In this document: positions 1 through 7,640 of the stretch, piece after piece | Position numbering within the stretch: position 1 is the first letter of the stretch | Layout of the letters: each line of letters opens with the position of its first letter | DNA from: Chitinophagaceae bacterium | GTDB taxonomy: Bacteria > Bacteroidota > Bacteroidia > Chitinophagales > Chitinophagaceae | Assembly (NCBI GenBank): GCA_025351145.1 | Contig: JANXWM010000057.1 | Location: 1-14,537 of the forward strand | Direction of reading: 5' to 3' | DNA length: 14,537 bases | Program-made: the position numbers and the translations under genes | Notes under the pieces: generated by a model | What the model saw: only the letters and a program-made list of their open reading frames with translations | Told to the model about the DNA's origin: nothing | Database searches by the model: none

Positions 1-207
1 TTGCTTTTAACCATAGCAAAAGATGAAATACTAAAACCACATACTTCAAAAACAGGTGCCTTTATTGTGGTGATTGAAGGCGATGTAATATTTACACTCG
101 AAGGCATCGGTTTCAATTTGCATAAAGATGACCTGTTTCAATTTAAAGCAAATCAATTGCATGCTGTAAAAGCATTAACAGGTGCGTCTTTATTACTTAT
201 AAAATAA
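1..207 (+). CDS. Cupin-domain protein, C-terminal part (5' end outside window)
   Basis: The reading frame is open from the first base and stops with TAA at 205-207. The TTG at position 1 is probably an internal codon, so this is the last 68 residues of a longer protein. The visible part has the alternating beta-strand pattern of a single cupin barrel: GAFIVVIEGDVIFTLEG, then a turn with HKDDLF, then an NQLHAVKAL strand and a hydrophobic end, LLLIK. The histidine in NQLHAV sits where the second cupin motif usually carries its metal ligand, but the first motif is largely missing, so metal binding and substrate cannot be judged. The truncated-haemoglobin gene starts only 4 bases after the stop, so the two are probably co-transcribed. 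A small stand-alone cupin is the likely full form, and its function is unknown. Cupin fold is fairly sure; role is not. Confidence 0.7.
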   Translation: MLLTIAKDEILKPHTSKTGAFIVVIEGDVIFTLEGIGFNLHKDDLFQFKANQLHAVKALTGASLLLIK

Positions 208-211
208 ATCT

Positions 212-607
212 ATGAAAAACGATATTACAAACAGGGGCGACATTATTTTATTGGTCAACACGTTTTACGAAAAAGTAAAAAAAGACCAGGTAATAGGATA
301 CATTTTCAATGATGTAGCCAAAATAAACTGGGAAAAACATTTACCGGTGATGTACGATTTTTGGGAGAACGTAATTTTCTTTACCGGGGCTTATACCGGC
401 AACCCCATGGCTGCACATAAACAAGTGCACCAAAAATCGCCACTTAACGCGGCACATTTTCAGGAATGGATAAAACTCTTTACACAAACAGTGGGTGAAT
501 TATTCGAAGGCCCAAAAGCCGAACTTACCAAACAAAGGGCGATAAGCATTGCCACGGTAATGCAGATAAAGATTGTACACGGGCATGAATCAATTTTGGG
601 TTTATAA
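212..607 (+). CDS. Group III truncated haemoglobin
   Basis: This 131-residue protein has the length and pattern of group III (P) truncated haemoglobins, small cytoplasmic haem proteins that bind O2 or NO and are usually linked to nitrosative or low-oxygen physiology. Visible landmarks are FYEKV with Tyr19 at the B10 position, a WEKH segment (Trp40-His43) in the E-helix region, FW at 50-51, and GNPMAAH with His69 aligning to the proximal F8 haem ligand. An HFQEWIKLF block with the conserved Trp85 follows. The alignment to the Campylobacter Ctb pattern was made from memory. The gene follows the cupin fragment by 4 bases, which suggests one operon. The 316-bp spacer after it carries a solo arm of the window's repeat family. 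The family call is secure; whether the protein detoxifies NO, delivers oxygen or senses redox state cannot be told from sequence. Confidence 0.9.
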   Translation: MKNDITNRGDIILLVNTFYEKVKKDQVIGYIFNDVAKINWEKHLPVMYDFWENVIFFTGAYTGNPMAAHKQVHQKSPLNAAHFQEWIKLFTQTVGELFEGPKAELTKQRAISIATVMQIKIVHGHESILGL

Positions 608-923
608 AATAAAACCCTGGCCGTTTAAAGTAGATGGTTCTTAATAATTTTATCAATAACCTCTTCACTTTGGGGTCATGTTTCATTAACCACTTTAACC
701 TTTGGTCTGCGCTTCGGTAAAAGCCCAATATATAATCTAACCGCACAAGTGTGCGACGCAACGATGATGCCACTTGCATTTATGCCCGGTACATAAGTAC
801 TTTCAGTAAACATACCGGCCACCAAACAACCTCAACAGCATCTTTACAAAAAGCTCCATCTTTGCAGCATCAGGATATTAGTAAATAATTTCCGCTACGC
901 TTATCATTCAACAATACTTATTT
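608..923. other. Intergenic spacer of 316 bp with one repeat arm
   Basis: No convincing gene lies here. The minus-strand open frame at 525-779 overlaps the haemoglobin gene and the repeat and resembles no known protein. The middle of the spacer (about 706-790) is a solo copy of the interspersed repeat. A box CATCTTTG at 857-864 differs by one base from the Bacteroidota -7 consensus TAnnTTTG and could serve the hydrolase gene at 924, but no good -33 element is seen. Confidence 0.5.
706..790 (+). repeat. Interspersed repeat, solo arm R1
   Basis: The core ACAAGTGTGCGACGCAA at 745-761 matches the family core apart from one substitution. The outer flank CGATGATGCCA followed by CCCGG at 785-789 is the alpha-type flank seen in the other copies. 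Upstream, 711-738 (CGCTTCGGTAAAAGC plus AATATATAATC) is nearly the same as 7515-7542, so homology extends well beyond the core. No partner in the opposite orientation is seen to its left. Confidence 0.75.
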
Positions 924-1550
924 ATGCGACAGGCAACAATTTTAAAGCGTTTTATTGCAGCGGTTTTAGGTATCATTATTTTAACAGGCAATACGCTATG
1001 TGCACAGCCTGTATCACTTTTTCCGCAGGGCACCGTTGTGTACAGCGATGTGCCTTATGCAAATGATACAATGCAAAAACATGAGCTTGATATTTATCTT
1101 CCTGCCAATGCAACAAAGAATGCGCCGCTCGTTATTTGGGTACATGGCGGCGCATGGATGCTGAACGATAAACATGCTGACATGGGTTACATGAAGCAAA
1201 CAGTGCGGTCGTTTATCGACAGTGGTTATGCGCTTGCATCTATCAATTACCGGTACAGTACCGAAGCTGTTTTACTGGGTGCCATGCCTGTCGACAGGCC
1301 CGACCTTGCAACACAGGCAAGCCCTGTTACTTATGTAGATAAAAATGATCCGCCCTTCTTAATTGTGCAGGGCGAGAAGGATCAATCGGTGCCCAACACA
1401 CAAAGCATTTTGCTGCATTCGTATTTAAATCTTGCAGGCGTAAAAAACGAACTGGTTATTGTACCCGGTGCACCGCATTATGGCGAAATGTTCGATGCAG
1501 CATACATCCGCAAAAAAATATTTATGCTGCTGCGTGAAAATTTAAAATAG
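924..1550 (+). pseudogene. Alpha/beta hydrolase (BD-FAE/esterase type) lacking its nucleophile segment
   Basis: The 208-residue product starts with a signal peptide (hydrophobic 10-22, likely cleavage after TLCA at residue 27), so it would be exported. The first part of an esterase fold is clear: HELDIYLP, then the oxyanion-hole motif HGGAW (74-78), then INYRYSTEA (107-115). The end is also clear: SPVTYVDKNDPPFLIVQGEKD with the acid Asp153, and GAPHYGEMF with the catalytic His185. Between residues about 115 and 118 the sequence jumps directly from RYSTEA to LLGA. Family members carry roughly 90-100 residues there, including the Gx-Ser-xG nucleophile. The reading frame stays open across the junction (about 1266-1275), so this looks like an in-frame deletion. 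A functional esterase is unlikely without the serine. It could be a decaying gene or an assembly error. The gene has no close operon partner and is bracketed by repeat arms R1 and R2. Confidence 0.6.
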
Positions 1551-1567
1551 CAATACAGAAGTTTTGA

Positions 1568-1613
1568 GCCGGGCAGTGGAATATGCATCAAACTTTACTT
1601 GCGTCGCACTCGT
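1568..1613 (-). repeat. Interspersed repeat, solo arm R2
   Basis: Read on the minus strand, the core ACGAGTGCGACGCAAG (1613-1598) is followed 24 nt later by GCCCGG (CCGGGC on the plus strand, 1569-1574). The flank TAAAGTTTGATG is of the beta type also seen at 5267 and 11614. A further stretch, CTTTTATGGCATC at about 1624-1636, resembles the alpha-type flank of the 12481 element and may be a remnant of a second arm. Confidence 0.7.
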
Positions 1614-1744
1614 CAGGGTTCTTCTTTTATGGCATCTAAGCATCACTGTGCAAAAACTTGCTTGTCCGCAGAAATAAAAAAAAATTTCCTTCCTCACTAT
1701 CTTTCTATTTTTGAGCGTTCTAAAACAAACAACCCAGTAGCAAT

Positions 1745-2494
1745 ATGTTTTCAGGCGGCAATTATTATTACCTCATCATTGTACTGCAGGCAATCTGCGT
1801 TATCCACTGTTTACGCAAGGGCAAAAATTCTACCTGGATTTTTGCTATCATCTTTTTACCTGTAATTGGCTGCATCGCTTATATTTTTATGGAAATGTTT
1901 TCCGGCGGCGAAATACAGCAGGTGCGCGGCGGCGTAGGCAATATGATTAACCCTGGCGGCAAAATAAAAAAACTGGAATCGGAGTTAAAGTTCAGCGATA
2001 CGTTTAATAACCGGGTAGAACTGGCCGATGCTTACCTGGCCACCGGCGCCACCGATAAAGCCATTGCGTTATATGAAAGTAATTTAACCGGCACCTTTAC
2101 AGAAAATGAATATGTTATTTATCAGCTTATTTTAGCCTACGCAACTAAAGAAAATTATGCCGCTGTTTTGCCGCTTGCGAAGAAGATTTACAGCCGTCCG
2201 CAGTTTGCCAAATCGCAGGCACATATCGCTTATGCCATTGCACTGGAGCATACCGGTAACAAAGCTCAGGCAGAGGAAGAATATAAAACCATGAAGGCAA
2301 GGTTCTCTTATTTTGAGGCCCGCTATCATTACGGGTTGTTCCTTATCCGCGACCAGCGCCCAGGTGAAGCTATGCAGCTTTTTACTACTATGACCGAAGA
2401 AGAAACCCAATTAAGCAAACGCGAATTAAAGGACAAAAAACAGTGGATCAATCTTGCAAAAGATGAATTGAAAAAGTTACAGAACAAAGTATAA
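1745..2494 (+). CDS. Inner-membrane protein with PLDc_N-like helical hairpin and TPR-like domain
   Basis: The 249-residue product has two hydrophobic helices near the N-terminus (about 7-23 and 31-49). They are joined by a short basic loop (RKGKNS) and followed by the W...LP..G...Y pattern at 31-46. That pattern resembles the small helical hairpin found at the N-terminus of cardiolipin synthases (PLDc_N), but no phospholipase D catalytic part follows. After a Gly-rich linker the rest (about 80-245) is helical with TPR-like pairs, for example ELADAYLATGATDKAIALYESNL, HIAYAIALEHTGNKAQAEEEY and YHYGLFLIRDQRPGEAMQLF. A membrane-anchored protein-interaction scaffold is likely; the side of the membrane and the partners are unknown. 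The ATG at 1745 is chosen because it precedes the first helix directly; the overlapping frame from 1599 runs through the repeat and is not credible. It appears to be a single-gene unit, with 120 bp to the next gene. Confidence 0.8.
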   Translation: MFSGGNYYYLIIVLQAICVIHCLRKGKNSTWIFAIIFLPVIGCIAYIFMEMFSGGEIQQVRGGVGNMINPGGKIKKLESELKFSDTFNNRVELADAYLATGATDKAIALYESNLTGTFTENEYVIYQLILAYATKENYAAVLPLAKKIYSRPQFAKSQAHIAYAIALEHTGNKAQAEEEYKTMKARFSYFEARYHYGLFLIRDQRPGEAMQLFTTMTEEETQLSKRELKDKKQWINLAKDELKKLQNKV

Positions 2495-2614
2495 GAACGG
2501 TGCTATTTTATTCAACCGCCGGCAAATCATAACTCTTATATTGGCATTAATTTTTTTAGCCACCTGCTGTGCAAATACAAATTACTGTACCTTCCTTTTT
2601 TAAAAATTAATACA

Positions 2615-5137
2615 ATGACTGCAACTGCTTATTCTGCCAGGATTAATAGATACAATGGTTCACTGAACCATTTTTCTTTTATGGTATGTTTATTAATAAC
2701 AGCAACATTGCTGTTTTCCTGCAACGCAAAAAAGGAAAAAGAAGAAGAAGGCGAAAAGGCCCCGGATGTAGATTACTTTGCTATTCGCAATGAACATTTT
2801 GGTGCCATACCAAAAGATGTAAAAAACGCTATTATTGCCCGGCTTGAACAGGATAACCTGCAGGAAGAAATGAATGCAACAAACGCAACTGTACCTAAAT
2901 GGAAATTAATAGGCCCCGGCAATACTGGTGGCAGGATTACCGATATTGAAATGCCACGCGGCAACGATACCACCATTTATGCGGGTAGCGCAAGCGGTGG
3001 CATTTTTGCCAGCACAGATTATGGCGCAAACTGGACACCCATATTCGATAATCAAACATCGCTTGCAATCGGCGATATTGAAATTGACCCCAACAACGAC
3101 AACGTTATTTATGCAGGTACAGGCGAACCCAATACAGGCGGGGGTTCTATTACTTACGATGGCAATGGTGTTTATAAATCTGTTAATGGAGGCAAGAAAT
3201 GGAGAAGCGCCGGTTTAACCACAGTTGGAACGATTGGCAAAATATCGGTTGCCAAAACCAACAGCAACATTGTGTATGTAGCTGCGGTGGGAAACATTTA
3301 TCAAAAGAGTACAGATAAGGGTTTGTATAAGTCAATTGATGGCGGCACTACGTGGACAAAAGTTTTATACATTTCCGATTCCACTTCTGTAAACGATGTA
3401 GCGGTAAGCCCGGTAGATGCAAACGTACTGTATGCTACTACATGGGAAAGAATTTCGCGGCCGGGTGTGCGTGTTTACGGCGGCATTACCACCAATCTTT
3501 ATAAATCAATTGACGGCGGTACTAACTGGACAAAACTTTTACCAGATGATGCCAACCGAGGCAAAATGACTATTGATATTCCGCCCACAAATGCCAACAA
3601 ACTTTATGTAAGCATTGCCAATAAAGACGGCACTTTCAACACCATTTACAGGTACGATGGTACTACATTTACAACAGCATCCAACGGTGTTTATGGTTCT
3701 ACCACCTATTGCTGGTGGTTTGGTGGTATTAAATGCCACCCAACAGATGAGAACATTGTTTATTTCAGCGATTTTAGTTTATATCGAACAACAAATGGCG
3801 GAGCAAGCTGGCAAACAGTTGCATCATCTTCGCATGTAGACCAGCATAGTGTTTTTATTCATCCCACCAATACTTCAAAAGTGGTGATTGGGAATGACGG
3901 GGGAGTTTATACTTCTACCAATGCATTGGGCAGTTTAACCTACAGGAGTTTACCCAACACACAGGTATATGATTTTGATTTGTACAAAGCAGATGAAACT
4001 TTTTTAAGCGCCGCTTTCCAGGATAACAGCTTTGCACATACATCTACGCAGGCACTAAACAGCTGGCAGGTTTTTGGTGGCGGAGATGGTGTAGAAGTAA
4101 GGGTAAACCCACTCGATAAAACAGAAACTTATTCATCCCAGTATGGAGGAATTAATATCACCACAAACGGCATAGGTGCAAACGACCGGTATAACTGGAG
4201 GTGCCCTATACGGCTCGATCCTGTTAACCCTGCTATCAGGTATTTTGGAACCAACAAAGTATATAAATTTAATCCTACGCAAAATAAATGGACAGCCATC
4301 AGCGGCGACTTAACCAATGGAAGCGGCACGGGTAATTATGGCACTATCACCACATTGGCAGTAGCGCCATCCAACAACAATTACATCTACAGCGGCAGCG
4401 ACGATGGTAAAGTATATGTAACAAAAGATGCCGGAACTACCTGGACCAATATTTCTGCGGGCCTGCCGGTTTTATGGGCAACATTTATTAAAACAGACAG
4501 AACAAATCCTGAAATTGCGTACATGGGTTTTAGCGGCTACCGATATGGTGTAAAAGATGCACATATTTATAAAACCACCAACGCAGGGGCAAGCTGGGTA
4601 AGGATTTCAAATAACCTGCCACAGGTACCGGTTAACGATCTGGAGATAGACCCGGTTACTGTAAGCAACCTTTTTCTTGCAACAGATATTGGCGTGTATT
4701 ACAGCACCAACGACGGAACAACCTGGGCAAAGCTCGGTACTAAAATGCCTTCTGCAGTTGTTTCTACGCTAAACTTTGGCGTAAATACAAGGCAGCTTTA
4801 TGCTGCAACTTATGGCAGGAGTATTTACAAGTTAGATCTTCAGGGGCTGGCCCTTAATAGCAATCAGTTTGCTGCTGCCGGGGTTAAACAATCAAATATA
4901 TCAATAGCATTATACCCCAATCCTGCAACAGATTATGCAATGATCAACCTGAAGAATAATATGCATGGCACATTGATCAATATTTATAACAACAATGGTA
5001 AACTGGTATCATCAGAAAAAATGGAAGCAAATGTTTTGCAGCAAAAAATAAATCTTCAAAATACTGCCAAAGGTGTTTATTATGTAACCTGCATAACAGG
5101 TAATACTAAAACAAATACCAAATTAATTATACAATAA
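2615..5137 (+). CDS. Sortilin/BNR-type Asp-box beta-propeller protein with T9SS sorting domain
   Basis: This 840-residue exported protein carries at least eight Asp-box motifs (S/T-x-D/N-x-G-x-x-W), starting at about residues 133, 189, 240, 298, 392, 603, 654 and 697. This is the signature of VPS10/sortilin-like and sialidase-like propellers, often labelled 'glycosyl hydrolase'. No sialidase active-site arginines or FRIP motif were recognised, so an enzyme role is not supported. The N-terminus has a basic stretch (R9, R12), a hydrophobic core and a lipobox-like LLFSC with Cys36, followed by an acidic KKEKEEEGE stretch. The last ~75 residues (ALYPNPATDYAMINL... GVYYVTCITGNTKTNTKLIIQ) form a type A Por/T9SS C-terminal domain, which normally sends proteins across the outer membrane and anchors them there. 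Met23 is an alternative start but would remove the basic n-region. A repeat pair separates the gene from the convergent peptidase gene. It is probably a surface or secreted binding protein of unknown ligand. Confidence 0.85.
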   Translation: MTATAYSARINRYNGSLNHFSFMVCLLITATLLFSCNAKKEKEEEGEKAPDVDYFAIRNEHFGAIPKDVKNAIIARLEQDNLQEEMNATNATVPKWKLIGPGNTGGRITDIEMPRGNDTTIYAGSASGGIFASTDYGANWTPIFDNQTSLAIGDIEIDPNNDNVIYAGTGEPNTGGGSITYDGNGVYKSVNGGKKWRSAGLTTVGTIGKISVAKTNSNIVYVAAVGNIYQKSTDKGLYKSIDGGTTWTKVLYISDSTSVNDVAVSPVDANVLYATTWERISRPGVRVYGGITTNLYKSIDGGTNWTKLLPDDANRGKMTIDIPPTNANKLYVSIANKDGTFNTIYRYDGTTFTTASNGVYGSTTYCWWFGGIKCHPTDENIVYFSDFSLYRTTNGGASWQTVASSSHVDQHSVFIHPTNTSKVVIGNDGGVYTSTNALGSLTYRSLPNTQVYDFDLYKADETFLSAAFQDNSFAHTSTQALNSWQVFGGGDGVEVRVNPLDKTETYSSQYGGINITTNGIGANDRYNWRCPIRLDPVNPAIRYFGTNKVYKFNPTQNKWTAISGDLTNGSGTGNYGTITTLAVAPSNNNYIYSGSDDGKVYVTKDAGTTWTNISAGLPVLWATFIKTDRTNPEIAYMGFSGYRYGVKDAHIYKTTNAGASWVRISNNLPQVPVNDLEIDPVTVSNLFLATDIGVYYSTNDGTTWAKLGTKMPSAVVSTLNFGVNTRQLYAATYGRSIYKLDLQGLALNSNQFAAAGVKQSNISIALYPNPATDYAMINLKNNMHGTLINIYNNNGKLVSSEKMEANVLQQKINLQNTAKGVYYVTCITGNTKTNTKLIIQ

Positions 5138-5157
5138 CAATTGTAGTTTTTGTATGT

Positions 5158-5296
5158 ACCGAACAGCAGTTCTTTTGTCATCGTCTGTTGCGTCGCACTC
5201 TTATACGGTTGCAACAGTGAGCAGCTGTCGATCAAAGAATTCAACAGTACAAGAGTGCGACGCAAGTAAAGTTTCATAGAATTCCCTTTGCCCGGT
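5158..5296. repeat. Paired interspersed repeat R3/R4 (inverted) between convergent genes
   Basis: Two cores face outward: TTGCGTCGCACTCTTATAC at 5188-5206 and GTACAAGAGTGCGACGCAAG at 5247-5266. Outer ends ACCG (5158-5161) and CGGT (5293-5296) lie about 30 nt beyond each core, so the whole unit is an inverted repeat of about 139 bp with a 40-bp centre. It fills most of the 168-bp spacer between two converging genes. As RNA it could fold into a long imperfect hairpin in either direction, so it may act as a bidirectional terminator, although no T-run follows. Confidence 0.75.
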
Positions 5297-5305
5297 CAAT
5301 AAAAT

Positions 5306-7303
5306 TTATTTCAAATATTTTGCATACCAGTCAAGGTATCTTGTGCAGCGGTCAACCTGGTAACTTGGTGTGCTTATGCCATGGTGCTGGCCGGGATAAA
5401 TAACCAACTGCGTGGGAATGCCATTTGATTTTAGCGCCTGGTACATTTGCTCTGCACCAACCGAGGGTACATTAAAATCTTTTTCTGCAGCCATAAACAA
5501 TGTAGGCGTTTTAATTTTATCTGCTTTAAAGAACGGGTAAGAAAGTTTGATCCATTTATCCATGTTTTTCCAGGGCTGGCCAAGTTCTGTTTCGTACTGC
5601 GTAATGTATTGATCAACGCCGTACATGCTTAGCTGTAATCCACTGCCAGCGCCACTGCAGGCGGCTTTAATGCGGGTGTCGGCAGCAATAGTATAATCGG
5701 TTAAAATGCCGCCATAGCTCCAGCCACCCATTCCTATCCGGTTAGAGTCTGCAATGTTTTGAGCAACCAAATAATCTGCTGCCCCCAAAATATCCATTAC
5801 TTCTTTGTTGCCCCAGTCTGCATAAATAGCCCGTGTAAAATCTACACCACGGCCACTGCTTCCACGATAATTTATTTGCGCCACTGCATAACCTGCACTT
5901 GCAATTATTTGTGGTATAATGTCGAAGCCATAATCATCCTGCCCAACCGGGCCGCCATGAATATACAGCACAAGCGGTAACTTTTTATTTGCAGGAGTAT
6001 TGGCTGGTTTATATAAAATGCCCGATATAACAGTTCCATCTTTACTGGTACTTTTAAAACCCTCAACTGTTGATAATTGAAGTGGTGCAAGAAATGAATC
6101 CTGAACATAAGTTAAGCGCCGGTTATTGCCATTCTCAACAGCAAATAACTCAATGGGCAAATGCGGTTCAGCCATTATGGTAACCCAGCTGCCATTTGCG
6201 GGGTTAAGCTCTAAACCAAATATTGCCCTGTCACCCGTGATGAGTTTTGTACTGTTACCAGTGCGCAGGTTATAGGTCACTATATTGCTCTGCCGGTCGT
6301 CTTCCATAAGTGCTGCAATGTAATATCCGTCTTTGCTCCAGCGTATGTTTGCAAGCGGCCTGTCGGCTTCTTTTGATAATAAGCGTTGCTCACTTCCGTC
6401 TTTAAGCATTACCGCTAAAATGTCTTCGCCGTACATGGTAAAATTTTCATTGCTGCTGCTTTGCAGGTAAGCAATAGTATTGCCATCAGGGCTAAATATC
6501 GGCGTATGATCTGTGCCGGCCCACGAGGTTAATTTTTTCATTGCTGCACTCGGCTTTGCGTCCATGATATAAATGTCTGTGTTCTCATTTTTATCAGGGT
6601 CTGCAGTGCGGTTGCTGGTGAAAATAATTTGCTTACCATCTGGGCTAAAGTCAGGTTCGGTTTCATCATACATGCCTGTGGTAAGTGTATCAATTCTTTT
6701 TGATGCAATATCCAGCATATAAAAATGCCTTGCTCTTCTGTCGAGGTAACCTTCATAATCCTGCTTAAAATGATAGCGGTCCATCACATAAGGTTTGCGC
6801 ACTTCTGAAGAGGCGGTGTCAGAAAAATCCTGGTCGTGTATTACCAATAAAACTTTTGCTGCATCAGGGCTCCATATATAATCTTCAATATCACCTTTTA
6901 CATTAGTTATCTTTTTTCCTTCACCGCCACGCCTGTCTAAAAGCCATAGCTGGCTTAAATCATTGTCATCTTCTTTTTTATCTCCGGTTTTTCGTGCAGA
7001 AAGAAACGAAATATATTTCCCATCGGGGCTCCATTTTGGAGAAGATTCACCTTCTTTACTGCTGGTTAACTGCACATTTTGTTTGCCATCCCAGCTAATC
7101 ATCCACAGGTCGTTGCTGCGTTTATCTTTTGCACTGTCAACGCTTGACAATACATAGGCCACCCAGTTGCCATCGGGCGAAACCTGCGGTGTGCTTACAT
7201 TCTGCAGGCGGTAAATATCGGCTGGTACCAATGCCCTTTTAGGTTGTGCAAAAACATTAATGAAAAGAAAAACTGCTGATACAACGAGGATATATTTTTT
7301 CAT
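5306..7303 (-). CDS. S9 family serine peptidase (acylaminoacyl-peptidase/DPP-like), exported
   Basis: This 665-residue protein has a signal peptide (MKKYILVVSAVFLFINVFAQ, cleavage likely near residue 19). A TolB/WD40-like propeller follows, with repeated SPDG motifs (for example SPDGNWV, SPDGKYI, SPDGKQI, SPDGNTI) over about residues 40-380. The C-terminal peptidase domain begins with PLVLYIHGGP. The catalytic triad is visible: Ser529 in GGWSYGG, Asp609 in AAEKDFNVP and His641 in GQHHGI. Such enzymes cleave short peptides from the N-terminus or at acylated ends, and the propeller filters substrate size. Secretion points to peptide use in the periplasm. The exact subfamily (acylaminoacyl-peptidase or dipeptidyl-peptidase) cannot be fixed from sequence alone. 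The gene is monocistronic here, convergent with the propeller gene. The 413-bp repeat element begins only 21 bp upstream of its start codon, so its promoter must lie in or next to that element. Confidence 0.93.
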   Translation of the reverse strand: MKKYILVVSAVFLFINVFAQPKRALVPADIYRLQNVSTPQVSPDGNWVAYVLSSVDSAKDKRSNDLWMISWDGKQNVQLTSSKEGESSPKWSPDGKYISFLSARKTGDKKEDDNDLSQLWLLDRRGGEGKKITNVKGDIEDYIWSPDAAKVLLVIHDQDFSDTASSEVRKPYVMDRYHFKQDYEGYLDRRARHFYMLDIASKRIDTLTTGMYDETEPDFSPDGKQIIFTSNRTADPDKNENTDIYIMDAKPSAAMKKLTSWAGTDHTPIFSPDGNTIAYLQSSSNENFTMYGEDILAVMLKDGSEQRLLSKEADRPLANIRWSKDGYYIAALMEDDRQSNIVTYNLRTGNSTKLITGDRAIFGLELNPANGSWVTIMAEPHLPIELFAVENGNNRRLTYVQDSFLAPLQLSTVEGFKSTSKDGTVISGILYKPANTPANKKLPLVLYIHGGPVGQDDYGFDIIPQIIASAGYAVAQINYRGSSGRGVDFTRAIYADWGNKEVMDILGAADYLVAQNIADSNRIGMGGWSYGGILTDYTIAADTRIKAACSGAGSGLQLSMYGVDQYITQYETELGQPWKNMDKWIKLSYPFFKADKIKTPTLFMAAEKDFNVPSVGAEQMYQALKSNGIPTQLVIYPGQHHGISTPSYQVDRCTRYLDWYAKYLK

Positions 7304-7410
7304 TGCCTGTTATTTATATAAAAAATTTATGAACCGAACTTACGGAATTCTGTTGAGCTTTCGTTGCGTCGCACTCTTGTACATTCTTATCAGAGTTGAA
7401 CAAAATACAG

Positions 7411-7469
7411 AACCGCAGAAGCGCAAAACCGCAGAGGCGCAAAACCGCAGAGGCGCAAAGCCGCAGAGG
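7411..7469 (+). repeat. 16-bp tandem repeat (about 3.7 copies)
   Basis: Units AACCGCAGAAGCGCAA (7411-7426) and AACCGCAGAGGCGCAA (7427-7442 and 7443-7458) are followed by a partial unit AGCCGCAGAGG (7459-7469). There are no spacers between units, so this is not a CRISPR array. The last full unit forms the left arm of the hairpin at 7443-7506. Confidence 0.85.
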
Positions 7470-7506
7470 AATTGTATTCTCTTTGCGCCTCTCCGTCTCT
7501 GCGGTT
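7443..7506. repeat. CTCTGCGG-type hairpin repeat, copy A
   Basis: AACCGCAGAG at 7443-7452 pairs with CTCTGCGGTT at 7497-7506, and GAGGCGCAAAG at 7450-7460 pairs with CTTTGCGCCTC at 7481-7491. The result is a long stem with a bulge on the right side. A GC-rich palindrome of this kind (CCGCAGAG/CTCTGCGG) recurs as dispersed sequence in many environmental bacterial genomes; that statement is from general memory and was not checked. Confidence 0.75.
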
Positions 7507-7576
7507 AAAAACTACGCTTCGGTAAAAGCTGAATATATAATCCGAAAGTACAAAAGTGCGAATAAGCAAAATACAA

Positions 7577-7640
7577 AACCGCAGAGGTGCAGAGCCGCAG
7601 AGGAATTGTATTCTCTTTGCGCCTCTCCGTCTCTGCGGTT
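7577..7640. repeat. CTCTGCGG-type hairpin repeat, copy B
   Basis: This is the same 64-nt unit as copy A, differing at only a few positions (GGTGCAGAGCC in place of GGCGCAAAGCC). The differences weaken the inner part of the stem, while the outer 10-bp stem AACCGCAGAG/CTCTGCGGTT and the right-hand half are unchanged. Confidence 0.75.

Noticed and set aside
525..779. Minus-strand frame of 84 codons
   Set aside because: It overlaps the haemoglobin gene end and repeat arm R1 and has no family resemblance.
1599..1865. Plus-strand frame of 88 codons starting in repeat arm R2
   Set aside because: It begins inside the repeat and overlaps the TPR membrane protein in another frame; the latter has clear membrane and TPR features.
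2615..5137. Sialidase or glycosidase activity for the Asp-box protein
   Set aside because: Asp boxes are structural; no FRIP motif or arginine triad was recognised, so only a propeller fold is claimed.
7411..7640. CRISPR-like direct repeats
   Set aside because: The 16-bp units abut one another without spacers, and the two larger copies are one duplicated hairpin unit; no cas genes are present.
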